Source of the DNA: Thermoanaerobaculia bacterium
GTDB taxonomy: Bacteria; Acidobacteriota; Thermoanaerobaculia; Multivoradales; Multivoraceae
Length of the DNA stretch: 64,000 bases
Reading direction: 5' to 3'
Assembly (NCBI GenBank): GCA_022826745.1
Contig: JAJDUI010000006.1
Location: 197,015-261,014, forward strand
This document shows positions 44,669 to 53,357 of this stretch, one piece after another. The notes below the pieces were generated by a model. It did no database searches and was not told the DNA's origin. It saw only the letters and a list, made by a program, of their open reading frames with translations. Position 1 is the stretch's first letter, and each line of letters opens with the position of its first letter. The translations under genes were made by a program, and so were the position numbers.

Positions 44669-45826
44669 GTGCTCTCCTGCCAGCGCTACCGCTTCCAGTT
44701 GCCGCCTCACCTTCACTACCTGAACTGCGCCTACATGGCGCCGCTCGCCCGCGAAGTCGAGGAGGCGGGCCTGCGGGGAATGGCGCGCCGGCGGGACCCG
44801 TCCAAGATCGCGGCGGAGGATTTCTTCGTCGAGACGGATGCACTGCGGGAGCGGTTCGCACGGTTGATCGGGAGCTCCGATCCGCAGCGGGTGGCGATCA
44901 TCCCGGCGGTGTCCTACGGCATCGCTACGGCCGCCCGCAACGTGCCGGTCGAGAGTGGCCAGAACATCGTCATCCTGGGCGACCAGTTTCCGAGCAACGT
45001 CTACGTCTGGATGCGGAGGGCGAAGGAGACCGGCGCGGAGCTCCGGGTCGTCGAACGATCCGCCAGGGGAAGACCGAGCCCGGGCGCGTCGTGGAACCGT
45101 CGACTGCTCCGGGCGATCGACCGGAAGACGGCGGTCGTGGCGACGCCGATTCTCCACTGGGCTGACGGCACGCGCTTCGATGTCGCGGCGATCGGGCGGC
45201 GCGCCCGCGCGGCAGGAGCCGCCTTCGTGATCGACGGTACGCAGTCGATCGGAGCGCTGCCGTTCGACGTGGAGAAGGTGGCGCCCGACGCGCTGGTCGT
45301 CGCCGCCTACAAGACCCTGTTCGGCCCGTACCAGAGCGGCCTGGCGTGGTTCGGCGAACGCTTCGACGGCGGAGTGCCGCTGGAGGAACCGTGGGCGGCG
45401 CGCGAGGGCAGTGACCGCTTCGTCGCCGGCCGGATCGAGTACGTCGAGTCCTACCGGCCGGGCGCCCTGCGCTACGACGTCGGTGAGCGGAGCAACCAGA
45501 TTCAGGTGCCGATGCTGAACGCCGCGCTCGACATGGTGCTCGAGTGGGAGCCGCAACGTGTTCAGGAGTACTGCGAGAGCCTGCTCGAACCGTACGAGGA
45601 TGTCTTCCGCGAGGCGGGTTTCGAACTGGAGGACCGAGCCTGGCGCGGGGCCCATCTGTTCGGACTCCGCAGCGTTCGGGGACTCGATACGGAGAAGACG
45701 GCGGCGACGCTGCGGCGTGCCGGCATCTTCGTCTCCGTTCGTGGCGAGGCGATCCGCGTGGCGCCGCAGGTCTACAACGACCGTGCGGACCTGGACGCGC
45801 TGGCGACGACGCTGCGGTCCCTCTGA
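44669..45826 (+). CDS. Class V aminotransferase-family PLP enzyme
   Basis: This is a fold-type I PLP enzyme of 385 residues. The start LNCAYMAPLAREVEEAGLRG, the segment VAIIPAVSYGIATAARN, FVIDGTQSIGALPFDVEKV (PLP Asp and Gln) and VVAAYKTLFGPYQSGLAWF (PLP lysine in AYKTL) match the cysteine-desulfurase/kynureninase branch of class V. No flexible-loop catalytic Cys is evident, so a simple desulfurase is less likely. It starts at GTG 44669, 21 bases after metY, in the same direction, so it may act in sulfur amino-acid metabolism. The actual reaction is unknown. Confidence 0.82.
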   Translation: MLSCQRYRFQLPPHLHYLNCAYMAPLAREVEEAGLRGMARRRDPSKIAAEDFFVETDALRERFARLIGSSDPQRVAIIPAVSYGIATAARNVPVESGQNIVILGDQFPSNVYVWMRRAKETGAELRVVERSARGRPSPGASWNRRLLRAIDRKTAVVATPILHWADGTRFDVAAIGRRARAAGAAFVIDGTQSIGALPFDVEKVAPDALVVAAYKTLFGPYQSGLAWFGERFDGGVPLEEPWAAREGSDRFVAGRIEYVESYRPGALRYDVGERSNQIQVPMLNAALDMVLEWEPQRVQEYCESLLEPYEDVFREAGFELEDRAWRGAHLFGLRSVRGLDTEKTAATLRRAGIFVSVRGEAIRVAPQVYNDRADLDALATTLRSL

Positions 45827-45827
45827 C

Positions 45828-45853
45828 CTCAGGTCTCATTGCAACCCTGAGAC
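45828..45853. promoter_or_regulatory. Inverted repeats upstream of cysH (outer site)
   Basis: GTCTCA (45833-45838) and TGAGAC (45848-45853) are perfect inverted arms with a 9-base spacer. The overlapping CTCAGG (45828-45833) and CCTGAG (45846-45851) form a second inverted pair. They start right after the aminotransferase stop and abut the next repeat. A regulator site for the sulfur operon or an attenuation hairpin is possible. Confidence 0.45.
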
Positions 45854-45879
45854 ATTTGTGATCGTATTTGTCACAAATG
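45853..45879. promoter_or_regulatory. Perfect 9-bp inverted repeat overlapping the cysH start
   Basis: CATTTGTGA (45853-45861) and TCACAAATG (45871-45879) are perfect inverted arms with a 9-base AT-rich spacer. The right arm contains the cysH ATG. As DNA it looks like a dimeric repressor/activator operator. As RNA it would put the start codon in a stem. Confidence 0.55.
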
Positions 45880-46683
45880 AGCGTGCAGACGAGCCGGGAC
45901 GGCGTGATCCGGGATGGTCAGGCCGGCACCGTCCTGGAGTTTCCGGGGCTGGCCGCCGATGGCGATCTCTGCGTCCTCGGCTGGGCGATGGAGCTGGAAC
46001 TCGCGACGCCGGAGCAGGTCCTGCGCTGGGCTCATGGCCGGTGGGGAAGCGAGTTGACCCTGGCGACCTCGTTCCAGGCGGAAGGCATGGTGCTCCTCCA
46101 CATGTGCCACCAGCTCGGCCTGCCGGTGCGGATCGTGACGCTCGACACGGGCCGGCTGCCGGAGGAGACCTTCCGGCACATCGAGCACGTCCGGCTGCAC
46201 TACGGCGTGGAAGTGGAGATCGTGGCGCCGCGGGCATCGGATGTGGCGCGCCTCGTCAAGCGCGAGGGCCCGAATCTCTTCTACGCCTCGGTGGACGGAC
46301 GGCAGCGCTGCTGCAACGTGCGCAAGGTGGAGCCGATGCGCCGGGCGCTGGCTCGTACGCCGGCCTGGTTGAGCGGACTGCGCCGCGATCAGACCCCGAC
46401 TCGCGACGTTCTGAACAAGGTGGAGGTCGACCGGGTCACGCGGACCAAGGGGCGGCTGGTGAAGGTCTGTCCGTTGCTCGACTGGACGGAAGACCAGGTC
46501 TGGGCCTACATCCACGAGGAGGGGGTGCCGTACCACCCGCTGTACGACCGGGGCTACCGGACGATCGGCTGCGCGCCGTGCACCCGTCCATCGCGCCCCG
46601 GTGAGGGCGCCCGCGGCGGTCGCTGGTGGTGGGAATCCCACACCGGCAAGGAGTGCGGCCTCCACGTCCTACAGCCGCGTTGA
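45877..46683 (+). CDS. cysH: Assimilatory adenylylsulfate (APS) reductase, CysH family
   Basis: This enzyme reduces activated sulfate to sulfite in the cytoplasm. TSFQAEGMVLLHMCHQLG and TLDTGRLPEETF are nucleotide-binding segments. CC (~residue 145, QRCCNVRKVEP) and CxxC (~231, GCAPCTRP) supply four cysteines for a [4Fe-4S] cluster. These indicate an APS reductase rather than a cluster-free PAPS reductase. The catalytic Cys is in KECGLH near residue 257. ATG 45877 (268 residues) is preferred over TTG 45868. It leads an operon with siroheme-synthesis genes, which supply the cofactor of sulfite reductase. Neither sulfite reductase nor ATP sulfurylase is in the window. Confidence 0.92.
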   Translation: MSVQTSRDGVIRDGQAGTVLEFPGLAADGDLCVLGWAMELELATPEQVLRWAHGRWGSELTLATSFQAEGMVLLHMCHQLGLPVRIVTLDTGRLPEETFRHIEHVRLHYGVEVEIVAPRASDVARLVKREGPNLFYASVDGRQRCCNVRKVEPMRRALARTPAWLSGLRRDQTPTRDVLNKVEVDRVTRTKGRLVKVCPLLDWTEDQVWAYIHEEGVPYHPLYDRGYRTIGCAPCTRPSRPGEGARGGRWWWESHTGKECGLHVLQPR

Positions 46684-47351
46684 GCGGCCAGGCTCAGGCG
46701 CCCTCCTACTATCCGGTCTACCTCTCGCTTGCCGAGCGGCTGGTTGTCGTCAAGGGCGGCGGCCCGGTGGCGGAACGGAAGGTTGACGGCCTGCTGCGCT
46801 GCGGAGCGCGGGTGCGCGTCGTCGCTCCCGAGCTGACCCCCGAACTGGCGCGGCTGGCCGAGAACGGCGAGATCGAGCACCTCGCCCGGCCGTACCGGCC
46901 AGGAGATCTCGAACGTGCGGCGCTCGTCCTGGCGGAGCCTGGCGACCAGGCGTCGGACGCTGAGTTCTTCGCTGAGGCGGAGCGCCGAGGCATCTTCGCC
47001 AACGTCGAGGACGACCTCGACCACTGCAGCTTCATCATGCCGGCGGTTGTTCGCCGTGGCGACCTCGTTGTCGCCATCTCGACCTCCGGACGCGCCCCGG
47101 CAATGGCGGTGCGCCTGCGCGAGCGGCTGGAACGCGAGCTCGGGCCCGAGTACGCCGCGCTGCTGGAGTTGGCCGGTCGTCTGCGAAGGCCCCTGGCGCG
47201 CGACGCGCCGGAGTTCGAGGAGCGGCGCCGGCGCTGGTACGAGTTGGTCGACTCGAACGTCCTCGCCCTGTTTCGCGACGGCCGGGCCGTCGAGGCCCGC
47301 GAACGTGCCGAACAGATCATGGGCGTCGCCGCGGAGGAGCCGGGGCGGTGA
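46680..47351 (+). CDS. Precorrin-2 dehydrogenase / sirohydrochlorin ferrochelatase (CysG N-terminal domain type)
   Basis: This is the Met8p/CysG-N type enzyme that oxidises precorrin-2 and inserts iron to form siroheme. SLAERLVVVKGGGPVAERKV is the NAD-binding loop, with Lys where Val or Gly is usual before GGG. RRGIFANVEDDLDHCSFIMPA and RGDLVVAISTSGRAPAMAV are the conserved core, with the catalytic Asp in NVEDD. TTG 46680 overlaps the cysH stop (TTGA) and gives 223 residues; sequence upstream in this frame lies within cysH. The three-gene order cysH-met8-like-cobA is a siroheme/sulfite module. Confidence 0.9.
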   Translation: MSGQAQAPSYYPVYLSLAERLVVVKGGGPVAERKVDGLLRCGARVRVVAPELTPELARLAENGEIEHLARPYRPGDLERAALVLAEPGDQASDAEFFAEAERRGIFANVEDDLDHCSFIMPAVVRRGDLVVAISTSGRAPAMAVRLRERLERELGPEYAALLELAGRLRRPLARDAPEFEERRRRWYELVDSNVLALFRDGRAVEARERAEQIMGVAAEEPGR

Positions 47352-48085
47352 GTGGTTCGGGGCGGGTCACGTTGATCGGTGCCGGACCCGGCGACCCCGA
47401 ACTCATCACGGTCCTGGGCCTGAAGCGGCTACGGGCCGCCGATGTCGTGCTGCACGACCGACTCGCCGCGCCGGAGCTCCTCGCCGAGGCGAAGCCAGGC
47501 GCGGAGATCGTCGATGTCGGCAAGCGCCCGGGCGATGACGTCCAGGCCCGTCAGCGTCGGATCGAGAGGCTGATGATCGAGCATGCACGGGCGGGCGCTC
47601 ACGTGGTCCGGCTCAAGGGAGGCGATCCGGCGGTCTTCGGCCGCGGCGGCGAGGAGATCGAGGCCTGTGCCTCCGCGGGCGTGCCGTGCGAGGCGGTCCC
47701 CGGCGTGAGCAGCGTCACGGCCGCCCCGGCGGTTGCCGGCATCCCGCTCACGCACCGCGGCGTTTCCCTGGGCTTCGCCGTCGTTTCGGCCCGCAATGCC
47801 GAAGGCGGTGAGCCGGACTGGGCGGGTCTGGCCGGCGCCGACACCGTCGTCGTCCTGATGCCCGCACGCCGACTGCAACGGATCGGCCGCGGCCTGATCG
47901 CCGCGGGACGGAGACCGGCCACGCCGGCGGCGATCGTCGAGCGGGCCACTACGGCCGACCAGAAGGTCCTGTCCTGCACCCTGGAGGCCCTGGCGGCGGG
48001 AGAGTTTTCGGGCCGTGTCAGACCGCCCTGCGTCGTCATCGTCGGCGATGTAGCCGCGGCTGCGAGTGGCGCCTACGCCGAGTAG
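47348..48085 (+). CDS. cobA: Uroporphyrinogen-III C-methyltransferase
   Basis: This enzyme methylates uroporphyrinogen III twice with SAM to give precorrin-2, the substrate of the preceding gene product. VTLIGAGPGDPELITVLGLK is the SAM/P-loop start. VVRLKGGDPAVFGRGGEE and VPGVSSVTAAPAVAGIPLTHRG are signature motifs. It has 245 residues. GTG 47348 overlaps the upstream stop (GTGA). Its end overlaps the convergent isomerase gene by 13 bases. Separate CobA and Met8-like proteins replace the fused CysG of enterobacteria. Confidence 0.93.
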   Translation: MSGSGRVTLIGAGPGDPELITVLGLKRLRAADVVLHDRLAAPELLAEAKPGAEIVDVGKRPGDDVQARQRRIERLMIEHARAGAHVVRLKGGDPAVFGRGGEEIEACASAGVPCEAVPGVSSVTAAPAVAGIPLTHRGVSLGFAVVSARNAEGGEPDWAGLAGADTVVVLMPARRLQRIGRGLIAAGRRPATPAAIVERATTADQKVLSCTLEALAAGEFSGRVRPPCVVIVGDVAAAASGAYAE

Positions 48086-48711
48086 ACCGGCGCCAGCGGG
48101 TCCGCCGCCAGATCGGTTGCTTCGCGGCCCTCCGAGCGCGCGACCTCCCGCAGCAGCCAGTCGAGGCGGTCGTTGCCCCAGAAGCGTTCACCGCGGTAGA
48201 TGAACAGGGGCACGCCGAAGGCGCCGTCCTTCCGGGTATGAGCGAAGCCGGTCATCACGGCGTCCTTCCACTTCGGATCGTGCGCCACGGCCAGGGCCTC
48301 GTCGCCGTCGAGCCCCGCCGCTTCGGCGGCGGCACGCATGACCTCGTCGCTGGCAAGGTCGAGGCCCCGCCCGAACCGGACCGTGAACGCCTCGCGGGCA
48401 TAGTCGACTGCCTTTCCCTGCTCCCGGGCCCAGAGGTAGATCTGGTGCGGCGGGAACCAGTCCGGGTCGTCGCCGCCCTCCGGCCAGCTCATCGGTAACC
48501 CGTAGGCCCTGGCGATCCGTTCCGCGTCCAGGCGGACGTAGCTCGACTTGGCGCGCCCGGCCGAGAGATTGGCCCCTTTGCCGAAGGGGAAGATCGGTAC
48601 GGCGTCGATCTCGTTCCAGTCGAACACGCCGCTCGTCGTGATGCGGTGGAAGGCGAACCACGAAAAGGGGGAGCGGAAGGAGAAGTAGACGCGCAGGTCG
48701 TTCGGGTTCAT
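48073..48711 (-). CDS. 2-hydroxychromene-2-carboxylate isomerase-like (DsbA family)
   Basis: This is a thioredoxin-fold, DsbA-like protein without CxxC. VYFSFRSPFSWFAFHRI replaces the redox motif with Ser, as in glutathione-dependent 2-hydroxychromene-2-carboxylate isomerases of aromatic degradation. GFAHTRKDGAFGVPLFIYRGERFWGNDR, present as DGAFGVPLFIYRGERFWGND, is the conserved C-terminal block. The length of 212 residues is typical. It converges on cobA with a 13-base overlap. No other naphthalene-pathway genes are nearby, so the real substrate may differ. Confidence 0.85.
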   Translation of the reverse strand: MNPNDLRVYFSFRSPFSWFAFHRITTSGVFDWNEIDAVPIFPFGKGANLSAGRAKSSYVRLDAERIARAYGLPMSWPEGGDDPDWFPPHQIYLWAREQGKAVDYAREAFTVRFGRGLDLASDEVMRAAAEAAGLDGDEALAVAHDPKWKDAVMTGFAHTRKDGAFGVPLFIYRGERFWGNDRLDWLLREVARSEGREATDLAADPLAPVYSA

Positions 48712-48746
48712 TGGGGCTCAACTCCTTTGCGCAGCGGCGGAAGGGC

Positions 48747-50996
48747 TCAACGGAAGACGTCGACCAGCCGGCTGTACTTGACGATGACGGTGCGGTCCGG
48801 CCGCTCGTAGAGGATCCGGGCGCCCAGCTCGTCGATCTCGTTGTAGACGACGAACAGTCCCGTGTTCGCGTCCTGCAGCCACGAGAAGCGGAGGTTCGCG
48901 GACACGTTGTCCGACTGGTCGTTGTACTGGGCGAGTGCCTGGACGAGCATTCGCGGGGTGATGGAGTAGGAGAGCCGCAGGCGGCCCAGGTTGACCTGGA
49001 AGCTGCCCGAGTCGATGTCCACGTCGTTGTGGTCCCAGGTAAGTTCCGAGGTCAACCGCTCGCCGCGCCGGGCGAGCAGGGTGAGCTGGGTGGAACTCCG
49101 GTCGCCGCCGAAGAAGCCGCCCGTGATGTTGCGGATGTAGAACGACACCGGCTTCGCCTGGTTCGTCGAGAACACCGTCTGCAACTCGTCGTGGCTGTAC
49201 CTGCCGGCCTGGACCGGGAAGCCGTCGACGATCTCGAACGTCTCCTTGACGCCCTCCTCGGTGAAGTTCACGCCCGTGTGGACCTGGAATCCGTTGCGCC
49301 ACTCCCAGTGGTTGTCGACGTGGATGTACTGCGATTCCTTGTAGTCGTCGAAGTCCCAGATGGCGCTGTACGAGGCATGCGGCCGGAGCTCGTGAAAGCC
49401 CAGGAGACTCTTCGGTCGGATCGTGTGCATGCCGAACGCGGAGACGTTCCGGAAGTTCCTTCGCGACAGGAAGCCGACTTCCGGGTTGAAGTTCTCCCGG
49501 GCCTCGGCGTAGCTCATGCTGCCGCGCCACGCCGGCTTGCCGAGGTTGTAGCTCAGGAGCATCGAACTGTCGTCGCCGTCGAGACCGGGGGTATCCGTCT
49601 GGGCGACGTAGCTTTCGATCGTGTGGTGCTCGCCGATGCCCCACTTGCCGTCGATGGCGTAGGTGCGGTTCGTGTCGTCATGCGGGGCCAGGCCGCCGAC
49701 GCCCTCCCGGCTGATGGCCATGCCGCCGATACTGGAGCGCTCGCCCAGTTCCCGGTTGACGCGAGCAACCGCGTAGTTGTTGCCGTGGAGCCCGCCCACC
49801 GCCGCGGTCTGCATGTGGAGCACGCCCACGTTGAAGCGCCCCGCCTTGCCCGAAAGCCGGCCGCCGTAGTCGATCGGGATCAGCTCGCCACGCGGCCCGA
49901 TGCCGATGCGGCGGCTGAAGAACAGGTCGACGCGGGCCGAAGCACGGCTGCCGGTTCGCGCCCCGACGGTGAACAGGCCGGCGTTCTCCAGGAAGAAGGG
50001 CCGCTTCTCGGGGAAGAACAGGTTGAACCGGTCGAGGTTCACCTGCTGCTCGTCGACCTCGACCTGGGCGAAGTCCGTGTTGTAGGTCAGGTCGAGGGTC
50101 AGGCTCGGCGTCACGCTGTACTTGAGGTCGACGCCGAGGTCGGAGTCCGACTCGTTGTCGCTATCGGCCCTGGGCGGTTCGCGGCTCGATCCGATCGCGT
50201 AGGGGATCAGCTTCAGGTTGCGCTGCGGCGGCGGCTCGACGCCGGCCAGCGAGCCCGCGTCGGTGAGCCGGTCGAGGTCGTGATTCCGGTCGAGTTCGGA
50301 CCAGAAGGCAACTTCCCTGTGGCGCGCGATGTTGCGCTGGAAGTTGAGGCCCCAGGTCTGCACCTCCTCCGGCGGATAGCGGAGGGTGCGGAAGGGAATC
50401 GCGAACTCCGCGCTCCAGCCGAACTCGCCGACCTCGGTGGCGACGGTCCAGGCGCCGTCCCAGTTCAGGTTGAAGCCGGTGGACAGGGCGCCGCCCCGGA
50501 AGCGGCTGTTGCCGCCCATGCCGCTGAACACGCCGGAGCCGCCTTCCACGACCTGGCCGTCGTACTCGATGCCCGCCGGGTTCGTGCCGAACACGAAGCC
50601 GTTGCGCCCATCCTGGAACGTGTCGAAGATGACCTGGAAGCTGTCCGTCTCGTCCAGGGCCGCGTCGCGGCGGCTGTCCGAGATGACGATCCCTTCGGGT
50701 TCCCGGTCGTGGCAGACGACCGCCACGAAGAGGGTGTCCTCGGTGTACGCGAAGCGGACCTCGGTCCGTTCCGTGCCCGGCTCGCCGGCGAAGGGCCGGG
50801 TCTGCGTCGTGCCGGAAGCGGGCACGACGGCCTGCCAGACCGGATCGTCGAGAACCCGGCCGTCAAGCTGGGGCGCCTCTCCGATCGCCAGGGCGGTAGC
50901 CGCCGGCCGGTCGGTCTGGACTTCGGACGCAGTGGCCCCCAGCGAGGCCCCCAGCGACGGGATAGCGACGAGCCACGCCGCGGCAACTCTCTTCAC
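48747..50996 (-). CDS. DUF5916 domain protein with N-terminal CBM9-like domain
   Basis: A signal peptide (VKRVAAAWLVAIPSLGAS) starts at GTG 50996. Residues ~40-200 are carbohydrate-binding family 9-like (PQLDGRVLDDPVWQAV, RFAYTEDTLFVAVVCHDREP, SFQVIFDTFQDGRNGFVF). The rest is beta-rich with NIARHREVAFWSELDR, FFPEKRPFFLENAGLF and FSRRIGIGPRGEL, typical of DUF5916, and probably forms an outer-membrane beta barrel. At 749 residues it is of usual size. Its function is unknown, perhaps glycan or metabolite handling at the surface. The GTG has no strong ribosome-binding site; the upstream in-frame GTG/ATG extension up to 51065 looks non-coding. Confidence 0.87.
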   Translation of the reverse strand: MKRVAAAWLVAIPSLGASLGATASEVQTDRPAATALAIGEAPQLDGRVLDDPVWQAVVPASGTTQTRPFAGEPGTERTEVRFAYTEDTLFVAVVCHDREPEGIVISDSRRDAALDETDSFQVIFDTFQDGRNGFVFGTNPAGIEYDGQVVEGGSGVFSGMGGNSRFRGGALSTGFNLNWDGAWTVATEVGEFGWSAEFAIPFRTLRYPPEEVQTWGLNFQRNIARHREVAFWSELDRNHDLDRLTDAGSLAGVEPPPQRNLKLIPYAIGSSREPPRADSDNESDSDLGVDLKYSVTPSLTLDLTYNTDFAQVEVDEQQVNLDRFNLFFPEKRPFFLENAGLFTVGARTGSRASARVDLFFSRRIGIGPRGELIPIDYGGRLSGKAGRFNVGVLHMQTAAVGGLHGNNYAVARVNRELGERSSIGGMAISREGVGGLAPHDDTNRTYAIDGKWGIGEHHTIESYVAQTDTPGLDGDDSSMLLSYNLGKPAWRGSMSYAEARENFNPEVGFLSRRNFRNVSAFGMHTIRPKSLLGFHELRPHASYSAIWDFDDYKESQYIHVDNHWEWRNGFQVHTGVNFTEEGVKETFEIVDGFPVQAGRYSHDELQTVFSTNQAKPVSFYIRNITGGFFGGDRSSTQLTLLARRGERLTSELTWDHNDVDIDSGSFQVNLGRLRLSYSITPRMLVQALAQYNDQSDNVSANLRFSWLQDANTGLFVVYNEIDELGARILYERPDRTVIVKYSRLVDVFR

Positions 50997-51091
50997 GGGA
51001 AGCGACTCTACTCTGAACGGGGACTCAGTATCTGCCTGACTCCTGTAGCATCCGTGCAAGCACACGGGAACATGCTGGCGGAGGATCGGCG

Positions 51092-52096
51092 ATGAAGTTG
51101 GAGTCTGCGAAGAGGTATGGGTTCAGGCTGGCCCTGGCGGGAATCGTGGTCGCGGCGCTGGCCGCGGCGCCGGCGCTTGGCGCCGGGGAACTCATGGATG
51201 TCGAGGGCTATCCGACCCTCGTGCGCAAGCCGGTCGAGATCTGGAGCGACGGCACTCGTCTGGCCGGTGACGTCTTCTACCCGAAAGCGACGGCCGAAGG
51301 GGAGAAGCTGCCGACGATCGTGCTCTGTCACGGCTGGGGCGGCACGAAAGCCCACCTGAACCGGGGCATCGCGCCGCGCTTCGCCGCCGCCGGCTACCTG
51401 GTTCTCGCCTTCGACTACCGCGGCTGGGGGGAGAGCGATGCCCGCCTGGTCGTCCGCGGCAAGATGCCGGAGCCGGACGAGGACGGCTATGTGACCGTCA
51501 AGGCGCAAGCGATCCGGCAGCTCGTCGACCCGCTCGATCAGCAGGAGGACATCGACGCCGCGATCACCTTCGTCGAAGGCGAACCGCATGCCGATGCGTC
51601 CCGGATCGGAATCTGGGGTTCCAGCTTCGGCGGCGGCCACGTCATCTGGCGCGCCGCCCACGACCGCCGCGTGAAGGCCGTTGCCGCGCAGGTCGGCGCG
51701 ATGGACCAGCGAGCCGGCCTGGTCTCGGCGCCGGGCGGTCTCAAGGGACTCCACCGGACAGCGATCCAGCGCGCCCGCGGCGAGATCGAGCCGGTACCGG
51801 TTGGCGCCGACCAGCCGGAGGGGCTGACCGGCAGTCCGTACTACGAGCGTTTCGCGAAGTTCTCACCCGTCGAGGACGCGCACCTGATCACCGCGCCCAC
51901 GATCATCATCGACGCGAAGCAGGAGCACTACTTCGACATCAGGGAGCACGGCGAGCGGGTCTTCAAGGTCCTCTCCGGTCGCGTCCCCGTCGAGTACCAC
52001 GCCTGGGAGATGAGCCACTACGACATCTACAGCGGCGACTGGCTCGACAAGGCGATGGCCGCCGAGATCGACTTCTTCGACCGCCACCTGAAGTAG
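51092..52096 (+). CDS. Secreted alpha/beta hydrolase (dienelactone-hydrolase-like)
   Basis: A signal peptide covers residues ~1-31 (LALAGIVVAALAAAPALGAG). The hydrolase core has TIVLCHGWGGTKAH (oxyanion hole), LAFDYRGWGESDAR and GIWGSSFGGGHV, with the nucleophile Ser in GSSFGG. A late Asp and His (IIDAKQEHYFD, EMSHYDIY) complete a plausible triad. At 334 residues it is typical of secreted dienelactone-hydrolase/acyl-peptidase-like enzymes. ATG 51092 follows a weak GGCGAT region. The ester or peptide substrate is unknown. It is divergent from the DUF5916 gene, with 95 bases between. Confidence 0.85.
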   Translation: MKLESAKRYGFRLALAGIVVAALAAAPALGAGELMDVEGYPTLVRKPVEIWSDGTRLAGDVFYPKATAEGEKLPTIVLCHGWGGTKAHLNRGIAPRFAAAGYLVLAFDYRGWGESDARLVVRGKMPEPDEDGYVTVKAQAIRQLVDPLDQQEDIDAAITFVEGEPHADASRIGIWGSSFGGGHVIWRAAHDRRVKAVAAQVGAMDQRAGLVSAPGGLKGLHRTAIQRARGEIEPVPVGADQPEGLTGSPYYERFAKFSPVEDAHLITAPTIIIDAKQEHYFDIREHGERVFKVLSGRVPVEYHAWEMSHYDIYSGDWLDKAMAAEIDFFDRHLK

Positions 52097-52115
52097 CGGC
52101 GCGGCCGCGGCGCCG

Positions 52116-52913
52116 CTAGGCGACGTCGGCGAGGAACGTCTCGACTTCGGCGTGGAACTCGTCGGGTTGCTCGGCGGGGATGCCGTGGCCGCAGTTCTCT
52201 AGCATTCGGAGGCGGGAGCCCTTGATCCGACGGGACATGATGACGCTGCCGCCGGGTGGGGTCAGGGCGTCCTCGAGGCCCTGGAGGATCAGGGTCGGGC
52301 AGGTGATCGTTGCCAGATCGGCCGTGTAGTCGATGTTCGAGACGGCGCGGCAGGCGGCGGCGTAGCAGGCTGGGTCGTTTCGCTCGATGGTGAGACGGGC
52401 GGACTCGGCGATCTCCTCGGCGTGGCGTTCCCGGTACTCCTTGCCGTAGGAGAGCGCGGGGCCGGTCGGCGTCAGGGCCTTGGCCAGGCCGTCCCGTTCG
52501 ATCAGGTCGGCGCGGGCGTTCCAGCCGGCTTCGGCGCGTTCGTTCACTTCGCTCGAGGTGCTGATCAGGATCAACGCGCGGGTGCGGTCTGGGAAATCGA
52601 GGGCGAAGCGCTGGGAAACTACGCCGCCCATCGAGATCCCTCCGATCACCGCGTCGTCGGCGCCGACCTCGTCGAGCACGGCGGCGAGATCGGCGGCCCA
52701 GGTCTCCGGCGACATCGTGTCCGGGCGCCGCTCCGAGCCGCCGAAGCCGCGAACGTCCCAGGTCAGGACGGTGTAGCGGTCCCGGAACGTCCCGACGGTC
52801 GCTTTCCAGGCGTCCAAGTGGCTACCCAGGCCGTGCGTGAAGACGACGACCGGTCCGCTGCCGGCGACCCGATAGTGAATCCGCGCGCCGTCGGCCGCGG
52901 TCGCGGACGGCAC
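52116..52913 (-). CDS. Alpha/beta hydrolase
   Basis: This is a cytoplasmic alpha/beta hydrolase of 265 residues. VVVFTHGLGSHLDAWKATV gives the oxyanion loop, VLTWDVRGFGGSERRP is the next conserved strand, and GGISMGGVVSQRFALDFP contains the nucleophile Ser in GISMGG. Asp in LQGLEDALTPP and His in ENCGHGIPAEQP complete the triad. It resembles 3-oxoadipate enol-lactonase and related esterases. GTG 52913 was chosen because the core begins immediately after it and the small membrane-protein gene ends 3 bases upstream. Upstream sequence in this frame overlaps that gene and was discarded. Confidence 0.88.
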   Translation of the reverse strand: MPSATAADGARIHYRVAGSGPVVVFTHGLGSHLDAWKATVGTFRDRYTVLTWDVRGFGGSERRPDTMSPETWAADLAAVLDEVGADDAVIGGISMGGVVSQRFALDFPDRTRALILISTSSEVNERAEAGWNARADLIERDGLAKALTPTGPALSYGKEYRERHAEEIAESARLTIERNDPACYAAACRAVSNIDYTADLATITCPTLILQGLEDALTPPGGSVIMSRRIKGSRLRMLENCGHGIPAEQPDEFHAEVETFLADVA

Positions 52914-52915
52914 CG

Positions 52916-53197
52916 TCAGGCTGCGCGCCGATTGAACAGCCCGAGCGTCAGCACCAGCGGAATCAGGAAGAGTGCTGTGCGCAGCCAGCCGGGCATGTCG
53001 GTGAGAATCAGGATCAGCGTGAGCGGGATCCAGAAGACCATCCACATCCAGAGCGGGATCATCCTCCGCGGGACGGGTTCGGTGCTTGCTCCCTCCGCGA
53101 TGATGATGACGACCAGGATGCCGAAACCGGCGCCGACGACACCGGCGATCAGGCCTCCGGCGGGGTAGGCGGCAGTAGCGAGAAGGAGTTCGGGCAT
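52916..53197 (-). CDS. Small membrane protein upstream of the hydrolase
   Basis: This 93-residue protein has three hydrophobic segments: AYPAGGLIAGVVGAGFGILV, IPLWMWMVFWIPLTLILILT and LRTALFLIPLVLTLGLF. The family is not recognised. ATG 53197 was chosen; the in-frame sequence further upstream crosses a non-coding region. Its stop and the hydrolase GTG are 2 bases apart, so the two are almost certainly co-transcribed and translationally linked. It may place the hydrolase at the membrane, which is speculation. Confidence 0.65.
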   Translation of the reverse strand: MPELLLATAAYPAGGLIAGVVGAGFGILVVIIIAEGASTEPVPRRMIPLWMWMVFWIPLTLILILTDMPGWLRTALFLIPLVLTLGLFNRRAA

Positions 53198-53357
53198 GTT
53201 TGGGGATTCCTGGGCAGTTCGCACGGACGGAATCGGGTGCGCCGGCACCCCGGGGTGCCGGCGGGAACTTCCGCCGTGCCAAGTTTCGGGCGTTGAGCTT
53301 GCGGCGCGAATCGTAGCAGCCTGCGCGCTGCTGTACATTGATCCGGGAGGATCAGCC

